Notes: generated by a model from the letters alone, not told the origin. Counted from the stretch's first letter, positions 22,320-32,320 are shown. The stretch is DNA of 64,000 nucleotides from Paracoccus fontiphilus (GCF_017356265.1 NZ_JAFNAW010000004.1:1-64000); one strand, 5' to 3'. Numbers and translations are program-made.

Positions 22320-24706
22320 CAGGGAAAGTAGGTCGTGGTCAGGACATCCGACAGCGTGGCAATGCGCGCGCGCAGACCCCACAGCGCGTCGGTCGTCAGG
22401 CTGCCGTGATCGGTGGTCGCAAGATCCGCGTGCAGGCGCAGCACCTGCCGCGCCAGGGGCGACAGGGCGCCGTGTTCGTTGGCGGCGGGCAGCATGTCGA
22501 TCTGCTCGCGCAGCCCGTCGATCTGGTGGCGCAGCGCACGCGGGTTCAGCGGGTCCAGCGCCAGCAGGTCGATCACCGTCCCTCGAGAGGCGCTGAGCGC
22601 AAAGCGGCGGCGGTGCGTCAGGACGCTGTCACCGACCTCGATCGCCAGATCCAGCGCGCCTTCGGGCGCCTTGGGATCGCACAACACCGCCAGCAGCGCC
22701 GCCGTGCCCATGGCGCGTTCGTGCAGCCGCCCGATGGTCAGGAAGCGCCAGCCGACGAAGCGGTACATGTTCTCGTGCACCAGGCCCGAGATGCCGGCCA
22801 GCTTGCGCAGCAGTGCGGACAGCGCGCGCGCCGTGTCGTCGCCGGGCGTCACCGTCCTGGCCATCCGGCGGGCGCTGCGGTCGATGTCGTGCAGCGCTGA
22901 CCAGGCATCCGGCGAAAAGCGGTCGCGCACGCTGCCGGCGCTGCCGATGGCGGCGGACAGGTTGTCCAGCAGCCGTTGCGGAATGGGGGCGTCCGGGTCG
23001 ATGCCCATCTGGCGGAGCAGGGGATCGAAGCCCGCCAGCAGATGCGCGCCGGTATCGCCCGCTTCGGCCAGCCGGGTGTGATAGGCGCGCATCAGGCGCA
23101 CGATCCCTTCGGCTCGCTCGACATAGCGGCCCAGCCAGAACAGGTTGTCCGCCGCCCGCGCGGGCAGGCCTCCGGGCACCAGGCGCTTGTCCGCGGCCTC
23201 GGACCGGCGGGCCATGGTGATGGCGGGCACGGGGGCGTTGCTCATGACCCAGACGTCGGCGGCCGTCCCGCCTTCCTGCATCGCCACGGCCGCGACGTCC
23301 GCGCCCGAGCCGATCCGCGCGAAGCCCCCCGGCATGACCGCCCAGCCGGTCGCGGTCCGCGCCAGATAGACGCGCAGCGTCATGGGGCGCGGGACCAGCT
23401 TGCCGTCCACAAGGGCGGGGGTGGTGGACAGGGTCACGGCCTCTTGCGCGACAAGATCGCCGCCTCGGTCTCGCAGCCGCCGGGCAAGCGCATCAGCGGG
23501 CAATCCGACGGCGTGGGTCAGGTCGTCCTTGGGGTCGAAGGGCAGGCGGGTTGTCAGGGCGTCGGCCAGGACCATCCGCCGGGGACTGGCAAGCACCGAG
23601 GCGCGGGCGGCGGGATCGCCGCACCACCAGGTCGCGATGTTGGGCATGGCCAGCGGCGCGCCCGCCAGATCCGGCGCCAGCTTGGGCAGGAAGGCCATCA
23701 GCGCGCGCGTTTCCAGGATGCCCGAGCCCAGCGCATTGACCATCGTGACCGACCCCGCCCGCAGCGTGGCGACCATGCCGGGCGTGCCGATGCGGGACCC
23801 CGCGTCCAGTTCCAGCGGGTCGGCGTATTGCGCATCCAGCCTGCGCCACAGCACATCGACCTGCCGCATCCCCTGGACGGTGCGCACCATCAGCCGGTTG
23901 CCCGACACGCCCAGGTCGTCGCCCTCCAGCAGGGTGAAGCCCAGGTAGCGCGCGATATAGGCGTGTTCGAAATAGGTCTCGTTCATGGGGCCGGGGGTCA
24001 GGATCGCGACCCGGCTGTCCTTGTCGCTGGCCTGGGCCTGCAGCGCGTCGCGGAAGTCGCGAAAGAAGCCCGCCAGCCGGTGGACGTTCTCGCCCGGATA
24101 AAGTTCGGAAAAGGCGCGAGAGGTGGCGACCCGGTTTTCCAGCGCATAGCCCGCGCCCGAGGGTGCCTGCGTCCGGTCGGCCAGGACCCACCATTTGCCG
24201 TCCGGGCCGCGCCCCAGTTCGAAGGCCAGGAAATGCAGGAAATGCCCGCCCCTCGGCTTGACGCCGACCATCGGGCGCAGCCATTCGGGGTTGCCCGCGA
24301 CAAGCGCGGCGGGCAGCCGCCCCGACGCGACCAGTTCGTTCGGGCCATAGAGATCGGCCATCACCGCTTCCAGAAGGTCGGCGCGCTGTCTCAGCGCCGC
24401 GCCGATGTTCTTCCATTCCTCCTCGGCCAGCAGGACGGGAATGTGGCTCAGCGGCCAGGGACGCTCGACCGATTGGCCGCCGCCGTATTGGCGATAGAAG
24501 ACGCCACTGTCCAGAAGATAGCGGTCGGCGCGGAACAGGTCGCGCGCCAGATGGTCGTCGGACAGCCCGTCCAGATGGGCGACCAGCCTGTGCCACAGAG
24601 GGCGGACGGTGCCGTCGGGGGTGACCATCTCGTCCGGGACGCCGGGCAGGGGGCGATAGGTCGCGGTCCGCGACGGTTTCGCCAAGTTTGCCCGTTCCCC
24701 CGCCAT
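22319..24706 (-). CDS. Circularly permuted ATP-grasp / alpha-E fusion protein
   Basis: A 795-residue cytoplasmic protein. Residues about 70-480 match the circularly permuted ATP-grasp family (formerly DUF404/DUF407), with GVFYRQYGGGQ, DLYGPNELV and SGNRLMVRTVQG, and an ATP-site stretch around GPMNETYFEHAYIARYLGF. From about 515 the all-helical alpha-E domain (formerly DUF403) begins with ADNLFWLGRYVERAEG. These two halves are often separate genes; here they are fused. It is coupled to the transglutaminase gene after it and starts six bases from the large protein before it. An amide-forming ligase is the family expectation. Confidence 0.9.
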   Translation of the reverse strand: MAGERANLAKPSRTATYRPLPGVPDEMVTPDGTVRPLWHRLVAHLDGLSDDHLARDLFRADRYLLDSGVFYRQYGGGQSVERPWPLSHIPVLLAEEEWKNIGAALRQRADLLEAVMADLYGPNELVASGRLPAALVAGNPEWLRPMVGVKPRGGHFLHFLAFELGRGPDGKWWVLADRTQAPSGAGYALENRVATSRAFSELYPGENVHRLAGFFRDFRDALQAQASDKDSRVAILTPGPMNETYFEHAYIARYLGFTLLEGDDLGVSGNRLMVRTVQGMRQVDVLWRRLDAQYADPLELDAGSRIGTPGMVATLRAGSVTMVNALGSGILETRALMAFLPKLAPDLAGAPLAMPNIATWWCGDPAARASVLASPRRMVLADALTTRLPFDPKDDLTHAVGLPADALARRLRDRGGDLVAQEAVTLSTTPALVDGKLVPRPMTLRVYLARTATGWAVMPGGFARIGSGADVAAVAMQEGGTAADVWVMSNAPVPAITMARRSEAADKRLVPGGLPARAADNLFWLGRYVERAEGIVRLMRAYHTRLAEAGDTGAHLLAGFDPLLRQMGIDPDAPIPQRLLDNLSAAIGSAGSVRDRFSPDAWSALHDIDRSARRMARTVTPGDDTARALSALLRKLAGISGLVHENMYRFVGWRFLTIGRLHERAMGTAALLAVLCDPKAPEGALDLAIEVGDSVLTHRRRFALSASRGTVIDLLALDPLNPRALRHQIDGLREQIDMLPAANEHGALSPLARQVLRLHADLATTDHGSLTTDALWGLRARIATLSDVLTTTYFP

Positions 24707-24712
24707 GCCGCT

Positions 24713-27700
24713 TCAGACCCCGGCTGCGCGGCGCAGGTCCAGCGTCAGCGGGAACTCGCGGTGAATGCGTTCGGTGGGAACCGCGTGGCCATGGCCGGGG
24801 CGGTGGCCGTGCGGGCTGAAGCGGGCCAGGCGGCGCGCCTCGGCCTCGTTGCCGTTGACGGGGAAGGTGTCGTAGTTGCGCCCGCCCGGATGGGCGACGT
24901 GGTACACACATCCGCCCAGCGGGCGGTTCGACCAGGTGTCGAGGATGTCGAAGGTCAGCGGCGCATCCACCCGCAGCACCGGATGCATGGCGGACGGCGG
25001 CTGCCACGCCTTGAAGCGCACGCCCGCCACGGCTTCGCCCGCGCCGACGTCGGTCAGCGGCACGGCGCGACCGTTGCACAGGACCTTGAAGCGCGACGGG
25101 TCCGCCGCCGACAACTTGACCTGCAGCCGTTCCGTGGAACTGTCGGTATAGCGCACTGTGCCGCCGATGGCGCCTGTCTCGCCCAGGACATGCCAGGGTT
25201 CCAGCGCCTGGCGCAGTTCCAGGTGGACGCCCTCGACTTCGACCTCGCCGCAGAAGGGGAAGCGGAACTCGGCCTGGGCCTTGAACCACTCCTCCTGCAT
25301 GGGAAAGCCGTGGTCGGAAAGGTCGCGCAGCACGTCGCGGAAATCGGCCCAGACAAAGTGCGGCAGCATGAAGCGGTCGTGCAGCGCGGTGCCCCAGCGG
25401 GTCAGGTCGCCGGTGGCCGGTTCGCGCCAGAATCGCGCGATCAGGGCACGCAGCAGCAGTTGCTGCGCGAGGCTCATCCGCGCGTCGGGCGGCATCTCGA
25501 AGCCCCGGAACTCCACCAGGCCAAGGCGGCCGGTGGGACCGTCGGGGGAATAGAGCTTGTCGATACAGATTTCCGCCCGGTGGGTGTTGCCGGTCACGTC
25601 CGTCAGGATGTTGCGCAGCAGCCGGTCAGTCAGCCAGGGCAGGGGGGTGATGCCTGCCCAAGGCGCCGGGATCTGGGCCAGCGCGATCTCCAGTTCATAC
25701 AGCGCGTCGTGCCGCGCCTCGTCGATGCGGGGCGCCTGCGACGTCGGCCCGATGAACAGGCCCGAGAACAGATAGGACAGCGAGGGATGCCGGTTCCAAT
25801 GCAGGATCAGGCTGGCCAGCAGATCCGGGCGGCGCAGGAAGGGGCTGTCGTTGGTTGTCGCACCGCCGACGACGACATGGTTGCCGCCGCCGGTGCCGGT
25901 GTGCTTGCCGTCGACCATGAACTTTTCCGCGCCCAGCCGCGACTGGCGCGCGTCTTCATAAACGCCTTGGGTGATCGCCACGCAGTCGTCCCAATCGGCG
26001 GCGGGATGGATGTTCACCTCAATCACGCCGGGATCGGGGGCCACGCGGATCACGTTGAGGCGCGGGTCGTGGGGGGGCGCATAGCCTTCGACATGGACCT
26101 TGAGGTTCAGCCGCAGCGCCGCCGCCTCGACCGCGTGCAGCAGGTCCAGGTATTCCTCCAGCGTGGCGACGGGGGGCATGAAGACGCAAAGACGCCCGTT
26201 CTTGGGTTCGACCGACAAGGCGGTGCGGACCATCCCTTGCAGTTCCGGCTGGCCCATGCCCGGCACCTGTTGGACCACGTCCTGCATGGGCTGATTGGCG
26301 ACGAAGCTTGCCATCGGCTGGGACTTGCGGTCAAGCGCAATCTCTCCGGGATTGCGCAGGGGCGCGCGTTCGACAGTCGGGTCGGTCGGGTTGATATAGG
26401 GATAGTCTGATTTCGGCAGGTGCGGCAGCGACGACAAGGGCAGGCGGTATCCGACCGGGCTGTCGCCGGGCACCAGGAAGACATGGCCGCGCCGCAGCCG
26501 CCAGCGTTCGGAATACCATCGCAGCCCCGCGCGCGACTGCCAGGCCTGGACCGGCAGCACGAAGCCCGTGGGCACAGTCAGGCCGCGGTTGAAGACGGCG
26601 GCGATGCGGTGGCGCGCCTCGGGGTCGTCCAGTTCGCTGTTCTCGGGAGTGACGTTGGCGGGCAGATTCGCCTCGCGCACCAGCCATTCGGCGGGGTCCT
26701 CATAGGCGGGCAGGACGTTATCGTCGGAAACGCCCAGTTCGGCGGCCATCTCGCGCAGCAGTTCCTGCGCCTGGAGGGACGTCACGTCGCTCTCGTCTGC
26801 CTCTTGCGCGATCAGGTCGGGGTTTTGCCAGACCGGCTGGCCGTCCTTGCGCCAGTACAGCGAGAAGGTCCAGCGCGGCAGCGTCTCGCCCGGATACCAC
26901 TTGCCTTGGCCGTAGTGCAGGAATCCGTTCGGCGCGAAACGGGTCCGCAGTTTGCGGATCAGCACGTCCGCGCGGTGGCGTTTCACCGGCCCCACCGCAT
27001 CGGTGTTCCATTCGGCGGACTCGAAGTCGTCGATGGACACGAAGGTGGGTTCCCCGCCCATGGTTAGCCGCACGTCGCCCTCGCGCAGGGCGGCATCGAC
27101 CTGGTGGCCCAGCCGGTTCAGGTCGGCCCAGGCCTCGTCGCTGAAGGGCTTGGTGATCCGGGGATGCTCGGCCACGCGGCGGATCTGCATGTCGAAGTCG
27201 AAATCGACCTCGGCAAAGCTCGCCATGCCGCTGATGGGCGCGCAAGACCGGTAATGGGGCGCTGCGGCCAGCGGGATGTGGCTTTCGCCGGTCAGCAGGC
27301 CCGAGGTCGGGTCCAGCCCGATCCAGCCCGCGCCGGGCAGGTACACCTCGGCCCAGGCATGGAGGTCGGTGAAGTCGTGGGACGTGCCCGACGGGCCGTC
27401 CAAGGCCTGCAGGTCCGGCTTCAACTGGATCAGGTATCCCGACACGAAGCGCGCGGCAAAGCCCAGGTGGCGTAGCGCCTGGACCAGCAGCCAGCTTGAA
27501 TCGCGGCACGATCCGCTTTTCAGGGTCAGCGTTTCCTCAGGCGTCTGGACGCCCGGCTCCATGCGGATCGTGTAGCCGGTTTCCCCGGCGATGCGGGCGT
27601 TCAGCGCCACCACGAAATCCACCGTGCGGGTCTTGTCGCGCGGGATGGAGGCCAGCAGCGCCGACAGCAGCGGCCCGGCGGGTTCCACCTGACGGTAGGG

Positions 27701-28045
27701 GATCAACTCCTCGGCCAGCTCGGGGGCGTAGTCGAAGGGCCAGTGTTCGGCGCTGTCCTCGACGAAGAAGTCGAAGGGGTTGTAGACGGTCATGTCCGCG
27801 ACCAGATCGACCTCGATCTTCAGTTCGCGCACAGGTTCGGGAAAGACGAAGCGGGCCAGCCAGTTGCCGAACGGGTCCTGCTGGTGGTTCACGAAGTGGC
27901 CTTCGGGCGCGACCTTCAGCGAATGGGAAATGACGCGGGTGCGCGAATGGGGCGCGGGGCGCAGGCGGATCACCTGCGGGCCAAGGATCACCGGACGGTC
28001 GTACTTGTAGTGCGTCAGGTGATAGATGCTGGCCTTGATCGACAT
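24713..28045 (-). CDS. Transglutaminase / DUF2126 amidoligase protein
   Basis: A 1110-residue protein, first gene of the cluster. The N-terminal 300 residues form a transglutaminase: Cys in [17 protein letters not shown] near 180, His in [12 protein letters not shown] near 230, and Asp in GLDPTSG near 245. From about residue 325 the DUF2126 region begins ([14 protein letters not shown]), a family described as a putative amidoligase related to glutamine-synthetase-like ligases. It includes [15 protein letters not shown] near 730 and [15 protein letters not shown] near 865. No signal peptide or membrane segment is seen. Function is unknown; a peptide-forming or protein-modifying role has been proposed for this gene set. 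Confidence 0.9.
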   Translation of the reverse strand: MSIKASIYHLTHYKYDRPVILGPQVIRLRPAPHSRTRVISHSLKVAPEGHFVNHQQDPFGNWLARFVFPEPVRELKIEVDLVADMTVYNPFDFFVEDSAEHWPFDYAPELAEELIPYRQVEPAGPLLSALLASIPRDKTRTVDFVVALNARIAGETGYTIRMEPGVQTPEETLTLKSGSCRDSSWLLVQALRHLGFAARFVSGYLIQLKPDLQALDGPSGTSHDFTDLHAWAEVYLPGAGWIGLDPTSGLLTGESHIPLAAAPHYRSCAPISGMASFAEVDFDFDMQIRRVAEHPRITKPFSDEAWADLNRLGHQVDAALREGDVRLTMGGEPTFVSIDDFESAEWNTDAVGPVKRHRADVLIRKLRTRFAPNGFLHYGQGKWYPGETLPRWTFSLYWRKDGQPVWQNPDLIAQEADESDVTSLQAQELLREMAAELGVSDDNVLPAYEDPAEWLVREANLPANVTPENSELDDPEARHRIAAVFNRGLTVPTGFVLPVQAWQSRAGLRWYSERWRLRRGHVFLVPGDSPVGYRLPLSSLPHLPKSDYPYINPTDPTVERAPLRNPGEIALDRKSQPMASFVANQPMQDVVQQVPGMGQPELQGMVRTALSVEPKNGRLCVFMPPVATLEEYLDLLHAVEAAALRLNLKVHVEGYAPPHDPRLNVIRVAPDPGVIEVNIHPAADWDDCVAITQGVYEDARQSRLGAEKFMVDGKHTGTGGGNHVVVGGATTNDSPFLRRPDLLASLILHWNRHPSLSYLFSGLFIGPTSQAPRIDEARHDALYELEIALAQIPAPWAGITPLPWLTDRLLRNILTDVTGNTHRAEICIDKLYSPDGPTGRLGLVEFRGFEMPPDARMSLAQQLLLRALIARFWREPATGDLTRWGTALHDRFMLPHFVWADFRDVLRDLSDHGFPMQEEWFKAQAEFRFPFCGEVEVEGVHLELRQALEPWHVLGETGAIGGTVRYTDSSTERLQVKLSAADPSRFKVLCNGRAVPLTDVGAGEAVAGVRFKAWQPPSAMHPVLRVDAPLTFDILDTWSNRPLGGCVYHVAHPGGRNYDTFPVNGNEAEARRLARFSPHGHRPGHGHAVPTERIHREFPLTLDLRRAAGV

Positions 28046-28145
28046 GCGTCCCCCGTTGTCCTTGCCGTCAGCTTACACATTGTGAAGCCCCGTGCGAGAA
28101 GGAAAGCCGGGGCGGTGCCGCTGCGGCCTGCCGGGGACGCTCTGC

Positions 28146-29111
28146 CTAGATTTTCCGCAAGGCGTGCGACAGCCGATCCCACTCGGCCGGGTTGCCGGGG
28201 ATGCCCAGCCGCAGCCATGACGGGGAATAAGGAAAGCGCCGCGACCAGACATGCGCGCGCGCCAGCCGGTCCTGCGCGGAAGCGGCGTCGCCGGTGTCGT
28301 AAAGCCGGAACAGATGCGTGCCCCCCGCCGGACGCCAGTCCGCGCGCAGGGCCAGGCGATCAAGGCGCAGGGCGGCCTCGGCGTGGTGAACAATCGTGTC
28401 GTCGGCCCAGGCACGATCCGCCATCGCCTGCGCGCCGATATGCAGCGCGGGTCCGTTGACGGCCCAGGGACCGGCAGCCTCGGACAGGCGGGCCAGCAGG
28501 TCGGGGCGCGCCAGCACGAAGCCCAGCCGCAGCCCGGCCAGGCCCCAGAACTTGCCGAAGCTGCGCAGGACCAGCGCGTTCGGGGGAAGCGCGGGGGCAA
28601 GCGACAGGTCGGGGCGGGCGTCGGCAAAGCTTTCGTCCACGACCAGGTGGCCGACCGCTCCGGCAAGCTGCGCCAGCACCTCGGGCCGCCAGTCGCGGCC
28701 ATCGGGGTTGTTCGGATTGACCACGACGGCCAGATCCGCGCCTGCCATTGCCTCGGTCGTCCCCACCTCGGCCACGCGCCAGCCTGCCGCACGCAGGCTG
28801 GCCGCGTGTTCGTTGTAGCTGGGCGCGATCACCGCCGCGCGTCCCGCCGGCAAAAGGCGCGGGATCATCTGGATCGCGGCCGAGGCGCCCGCGACCGGCA
28901 GGACCCGGTCGGCCGGGCAGCCGAACCAGTCCGAAGCCATGCGGATCAGCCGGTCGGTCGCAGAGGCTGTCGGCAGGGCGCGCCAGACCTCGGGCGGCAA
29001 GTCCCCGACCGGCCAGGGACGCCGGTTGATGCCGGTGGACAGGTCGATCCAGTCGCCAGGGCCAAAGCGCCCTGCGGCCGCATCGATGTCGCCCCCGTGG
29101 TCCCGTTTCAT
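28146..29111 (-). CDS. cobC: Threonine-phosphate decarboxylase CobC
   Basis: A 321-residue PLP enzyme of the HisC-like fold I aminotransferases. The N-terminal HGGDIDAAAGRFG and the PLP-lysine motif RSFGKFWGLAGLRLGF near residue 190 are characteristic of CobC/CobD, which makes (R)-1-amino-2-propanol phosphate for the cobalamin nucleotide loop. VVNPNNPDGR near 130 is the cofactor-binding segment. The ATG at 29111 gives the family start; the longer open frame is not conserved. No other cobalamin gene is adjacent in the window, so it may be the end or an outlier of a cob cluster. Confidence 0.88.
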   Translation of the reverse strand: MKRDHGGDIDAAAGRFGPGDWIDLSTGINRRPWPVGDLPPEVWRALPTASATDRLIRMASDWFGCPADRVLPVAGASAAIQMIPRLLPAGRAAVIAPSYNEHAASLRAAGWRVAEVGTTEAMAGADLAVVVNPNNPDGRDWRPEVLAQLAGAVGHLVVDESFADARPDLSLAPALPPNALVLRSFGKFWGLAGLRLGFVLARPDLLARLSEAAGPWAVNGPALHIGAQAMADRAWADDTIVHHAEAALRLDRLALRADWRPAGGTHLFRLYDTGDAASAQDRLARAHVWSRRFPYSPSWLRLGIPGNPAEWDRLSHALRKI

Positions 29112-29315
29112 GATCGGCCCGCCCCGCTTGAATTCAGACGCCCCCGGCCTATCCCGGCTGCCAGTTTTCCACAATATTTTCGGGAATATCGCTTTACAGG
29201 GTGGCAAATCGCGCCCACGATGCCCGCAGGAACATTCGGGCGACATCGCCCGTCTGGCTCTCAACCAAGGGTAAGCGGCAGCAGAATCGCTTCCCGTCTG
29301 AGGCAGGATGCTGGC

Positions 29316-29819
29316 ATGGCACAAACGGAAGCAGTGATTCCGACCGACGAGATTCATCCCATCGACATCGTCGAGGTTGTGGCCGCCCATCATGACTGGG
29401 ACTTTGATCGCCTTGCCGACGATCAGATCGCCATGGTGGTCGAGGGGCAGTGGCGCAGCTATTCGCTGACGCTGGCCTGGTCCCACCGGGAGCAGGTGCT
29501 GCGGCTGATCTGCACCTTCGACCTGGACCCCCCCGCCGACCGGCTGCCCCATGTCTATGAGACGCTGAACCTGGCCAACGACCAGGTCTGGGACGGGGGC
29601 TTCACCTTCTGGTCGAAGCAGCGGCTGATGGTGTGGCGCTATGGGCTGGTGCTGGCGGGCGACGCGGTCGCCTCGGCCGAGCAGGTGGACCAGATGATCG
29701 GCAACGCGCTGATTTCCTGCGAGCGCTTCTACCCCTCGTTCCAGCTTGTCGCTTGGGGCAACAGCACCCCCGCCGCTGCGCTGGACATCGCCCTGGGCGA
29801 GGCCTACGGACGGGCATGA
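29316..29819 (+). CDS. YbjN-domain protein
   Basis: A 167-residue cytoplasmic protein of the YbjN (bacterial sensory transduction regulator-like) family. Its start (HPIDIVEVVAAHHDWDFDR) and the central VLRLICTFDLDPPADRLP and LANDQVWDGGFTFW are family-typical. No enzymatic motif is visible and the molecular role is not established; in enterobacteria YbjN affects stress and motility. It is divergent from cobC across 204 bases and followed after 35 bases by proC, a pairing common in Rhodobacteraceae. Confidence 0.88.
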   Translation: MAQTEAVIPTDEIHPIDIVEVVAAHHDWDFDRLADDQIAMVVEGQWRSYSLTLAWSHREQVLRLICTFDLDPPADRLPHVYETLNLANDQVWDGGFTFWSKQRLMVWRYGLVLAGDAVASAEQVDQMIGNALISCERFYPSFQLVAWGNSTPAAALDIALGEAYGRA

Positions 29820-29854
29820 GGGGCAGGTGGCCCCGCTGCGACAAGGGGGGCCGG

Positions 29855-30667
29855 ATGGGCGATTTCGACGATATCAACAAGCGCGGGCTGGTGCTGGTCG
29901 GTTGCGGCCGGATGGGCGGCGCGATGCTGCGGGGCTGGCTGGCGCGTGGGCTTGAACCCGGCGCCGTGACGGTGATCGACCCGCGCCTTGCGCCCGAATG
30001 GCAGGACAAGGGATTGCGGGTGAACGCGGACCTGCCTGCCGACCCGGCGGTGCTGGTCCTGGCGGTCAAGCCGCAGATGATGGCGGATGCGCTGGGCGGG
30101 GTGCCCACCCTGTCTGACACCCTGGTCCTGTCGGTCGCCGCAGGCACCACCATCGCCACCTACGAGGCCGCCTTCCCCGGCGCGCCCATCGTGCGCGTCA
30201 TGCCGAACACGCCCGCCGCCATCGGGCAGGGCATCAGCGCCATGATCGGCAACGACCGCGCGACGGCGGCGCATCTTGATCTGGCGGAAACGCTGATGGG
30301 TGCCGTGGGCCGCGTTGTCCGGCTGGACCACGAGGACCAGATGGACGCCGTCACCGGCCTGTCGGGCAGCGGCCCGGCCTATGTCTTCCACCTGATCGAG
30401 GCGATGGCGAAAGCGGGCGAGGCGCAGGGCCTGCCCGCCGCGCTGTCGCTGGAACTGGCGCGCATGACGGTGGCCGGCGCAGGCGCCCTGGCCATCGACG
30501 GGGATGAGGACCCGGCGGTCTTGCGCGAAAACGTCACCTCGCCCGGCGGCACGACGGCGGCGGGGCTTCGGGTTCTGATGGACCCCGACACTGGCCTGCC
30601 GCCGCTGATGGCGCGCACCGTCGCCGCCGCGACCGAGCGCGGTCGCGAGCTGGGGAAAGCGCAATGA
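29855..30667 (+). CDS. proC: Pyrroline-5-carboxylate reductase
   Basis: A 270-residue enzyme for the last step of proline synthesis, reducing pyrroline-5-carboxylate with NAD(P)H. The Rossmann loop GCGRMGGAMLRGWL is near residue 15, AVKPQMM near 72, RVMPNTPAAIGQG near 115, and the C-terminal family signature runs through LRENVTSPGGTTAAGL near 235. AAGGGGGG precedes the ATG at 29855. It overlaps csaA by four bases, giving the run ybjN-proC-csaA-hydroxyacid dehydrogenase. Confidence 0.96.
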   Translation: MGDFDDINKRGLVLVGCGRMGGAMLRGWLARGLEPGAVTVIDPRLAPEWQDKGLRVNADLPADPAVLVLAVKPQMMADALGGVPTLSDTLVLSVAAGTTIATYEAAFPGAPIVRVMPNTPAAIGQGISAMIGNDRATAAHLDLAETLMGAVGRVVRLDHEDQMDAVTGLSGSGPAYVFHLIEAMAKAGEAQGLPAALSLELARMTVAGAGALAIDGDEDPAVLRENVTSPGGTTAAGLRVLMDPDTGLPPLMARTVAAATERGRELGKAQ

Positions 30668-30996
30668 CCATCAGCTTCGACGATTTCCTGAAGGTCGATA
30701 TCCGCGCCGCCACCATCACCCGCGCCGAACCCTTCCCCGAGGCGCGAAAACCCGCCATCAAGCTGTGGCTCGATGTAGGAGAGTTGGGCGAACGCAAGTC
30801 CTCGGCCCAGATCACCCAACACTACCGGCCCGAGGATCTGGTCGGCAAGCAGGTGCTGTGCGTCGTGAACTTCCCGCCCCGCCAGATCGGGCCCGTCCGG
30901 TCCGAGGTGCTGGTGCTGGGCGTTCCCGACCCTGACGGAGAGGTCGTGCTGATCCGCCCCGACCTGGACGTCCCGAACGGCGGAAGGATGTTCTGA
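30664..30996 (+). CDS. csaA: tRNA-binding protein CsaA
   Basis: A 110-residue OB-fold protein of the CsaA family, which has a tRNA-binding domain like the C-terminus of some aminoacyl-tRNA synthetases. The phrase KVDIRAATITRAEPFPEAR and FPPRQIGPVRSEVLVLG are diagnostic. It has been linked to chaperone and secretion support in Bacillus; its role in alphaproteobacteria is not defined. It overlaps proC by four bases and the next gene by one base. Confidence 0.92.
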   Translation: MTISFDDFLKVDIRAATITRAEPFPEARKPAIKLWLDVGELGERKSSAQITQHYRPEDLVGKQVLCVVNFPPRQIGPVRSEVLVLGVPDPDGEVVLIRPDLDVPNGGRMF

Positions 30997-31943
30997 TGCG
31001 CCTGCTTGTCACCCGCCCGATGACCGACCGCGCGACCCAGGCCATCCGCGACCGTTTCGACGCCACCTTCCGCGACAACACGCCAATGCCTGAAGCCGAG
31101 GCCGCGCAGGCCTTGCGCGACTACGATGCGATCATCCCGACCTTGGGCGATGCCTTCACGGCTGCCGCATTCGCGGATCGGCCGCGCTGCCGAATGCTTG
31201 CGAACTTCGGGGCGGGCTACAACCACATCGACATCAAGGCGGCTTCTGCCGCGGGCGTGATCGTCACCAACACCCCCGACGTCGTGACCGACGCCACCGC
31301 CGACATTGCCCTGACCCTGATCCTGATGACGATGCGCCGCGCCAGCGAGGGAGAGCGGATGCTGCGTGCAGGCCGGTGGACCGGCTGGAACCCAACGCAG
31401 CTTCTGGGCGGGCACGTCACGGGCCGCACCGTGGGCATCATCGGCATGGGTCGCATCGGCCAGGCCATCGCACGGCGTTGCCACCACGGCTTCGGGATGG
31501 ACGTCGTGTTCTTCAACCGCTCGCCCGTCACCGGTCTGGCGTTTCCGGCCCGCCAGATCGCGGACCTGGACGGGATGCTGCAGCAGGCGGACGTGGCGGT
31601 CGTCGCTGTTCCGGGCGGCCCCGGGACGCGCCACCTGATCGGGGCGGCGCAGATGGCGGCGCTTGGTCCGCAAGGCTATCTGGTCAACATCGCGCGCGGC
31701 GATGTGGTCGACGAGGCGGCGCTGATCGACGCGCTGGCGAACCGCCGCATCGCGGGCGCGGGACTGGACGTCTACGAACGCGAACCGCATGTTCCCCAGG
31801 CGCTGCTGGACGCGCCGAACGCGACGCTGCTGCCGCATCTGGGAACCGCGACCGATGACGTGCGCACCGACATGGGCCTGCGCGCGCTGGACAACCTGAT
31901 CGCCTTTGCCGAAGGCCGCGACCCTCACGATCGGGTGAGGTGA
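30996..31943 (+). CDS. D-2-hydroxyacid dehydrogenase
   Basis: A 315-residue NAD(P)-dependent dehydrogenase that interconverts a 2-keto acid and its D-hydroxy acid; glyoxylate/hydroxypyruvate reductase is the most likely assignment. The nucleotide loop GMGRIGQAIARR is near residue 150, the catalytic Arg in NIARGDVVDE near 232, Glu in DVYEREP near 260, and His in LPHLGTATDD near 282. It is the last gene of the proC-csaA run. A hairpin without a T-run lies eight bases after the stop. Confidence 0.88.
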   Translation: MRLLVTRPMTDRATQAIRDRFDATFRDNTPMPEAEAAQALRDYDAIIPTLGDAFTAAAFADRPRCRMLANFGAGYNHIDIKAASAAGVIVTNTPDVVTDATADIALTLILMTMRRASEGERMLRAGRWTGWNPTQLLGGHVTGRTVGIIGMGRIGQAIARRCHHGFGMDVVFFNRSPVTGLAFPARQIADLDGMLQQADVAVVAVPGGPGTRHLIGAAQMAALGPQGYLVNIARGDVVDEAALIDALANRRIAGAGLDVYEREPHVPQALLDAPNATLLPHLGTATDDVRTDMGLRALDNLIAFAEGRDPHDRVR

Positions 31944-31950
31944 TCGGGCC

Positions 31951-32001
31951 CTTCAGGAACCCCCTGAAGCTGCGGAATGTTAGTCCGGCACATCGCAGCT
32001 T
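31951..32001 (+). promoter_or_regulatory. Two mutually exclusive hairpins before csbD
   Basis: CTTCAGG (31951-31957) can pair with CCTGAAG (31963-31969). AAGCTGCG (31967-31974) can instead pair with CGCAGCTT (31994-32001). They share bases 31967-31969, so only one can be fully formed. The second ends just before the csbD ribosome site (GAAAGGAGG, 32003-32011). Confidence 0.35.
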
Positions 32002-32016
32002 CGAAAGGAGGCATTC

Positions 32017-32220
32017 ATGAACTGGGACATCATCCAGGGAAAATGGAATCAGGTCAAAGGCTCCGTGAAAGAGAAATGGGGCGACCTGACGGACGACGAA
32101 CTGACCCAGATCGACGGGAACAAGGACCGTCTGGCCGGCAAGCTTCAGGAAAAGTACGGCTGGACCAAGAACGACGCCGAACGCGAGATCGACGACCATT
32201 TCCGCGACCGCAGCATCTGA
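32017..32220 (+). CDS. csbD: CsbD-family stress protein
   Basis: A 67-residue hydrophilic protein of the CsbD family, small cytoplasmic proteins induced by general stress in several bacteria. The N-terminal MNWDIIQGKWNQVKGSVKEK and the later KLQEKYGWTKNDAEREIDD are family hallmarks. Its exact function is unknown. It has a strong ribosome site (GAAAGGAGG) six bases from the ATG and is followed by an intrinsic terminator, so it is likely a monocistronic, highly expressed gene. Confidence 0.95.
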   Translation: MNWDIIQGKWNQVKGSVKEKWGDLTDDELTQIDGNKDRLAGKLQEKYGWTKNDAEREIDDHFRDRSI

Positions 32221-32243
32221 CGTGGCCTGCGAACCGAAGGAAA

Positions 32244-32273
32244 GGGGTGCCGTCCTGGCACCCTTTTTCTTTG
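32244..32273 (+). terminator. Intrinsic terminator of csbD
   Basis: GGGTGCC (32245-32251) pairs with GGCACCC (32257-32263) around a GTCCT loop, followed by TTTTTCTTT. It is 24 bases after the csbD stop. Confidence 0.92.
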
Positions 32274-32320
32274 CCCCCGGCCGCGCTACCAAGGCCGGAA
32301 GCCAGCCGAGGGTCGCATCC

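Noticed and set aside
22976..26410. Open frame of 1144 codons on the plus strand
   Set aside because: It lies entirely opposite two well-supported genes of the amidoligase cluster. Its composition (runs of Gly, Arg, Gln, His, Val) is what high-GC antisense frames give, and it matches no family.
28251..29315. Long N-terminal extension of the YbjN protein
   Set aside because: This part is antisense to cobC, and the ATG at 29316 gives the normal family N-terminus.
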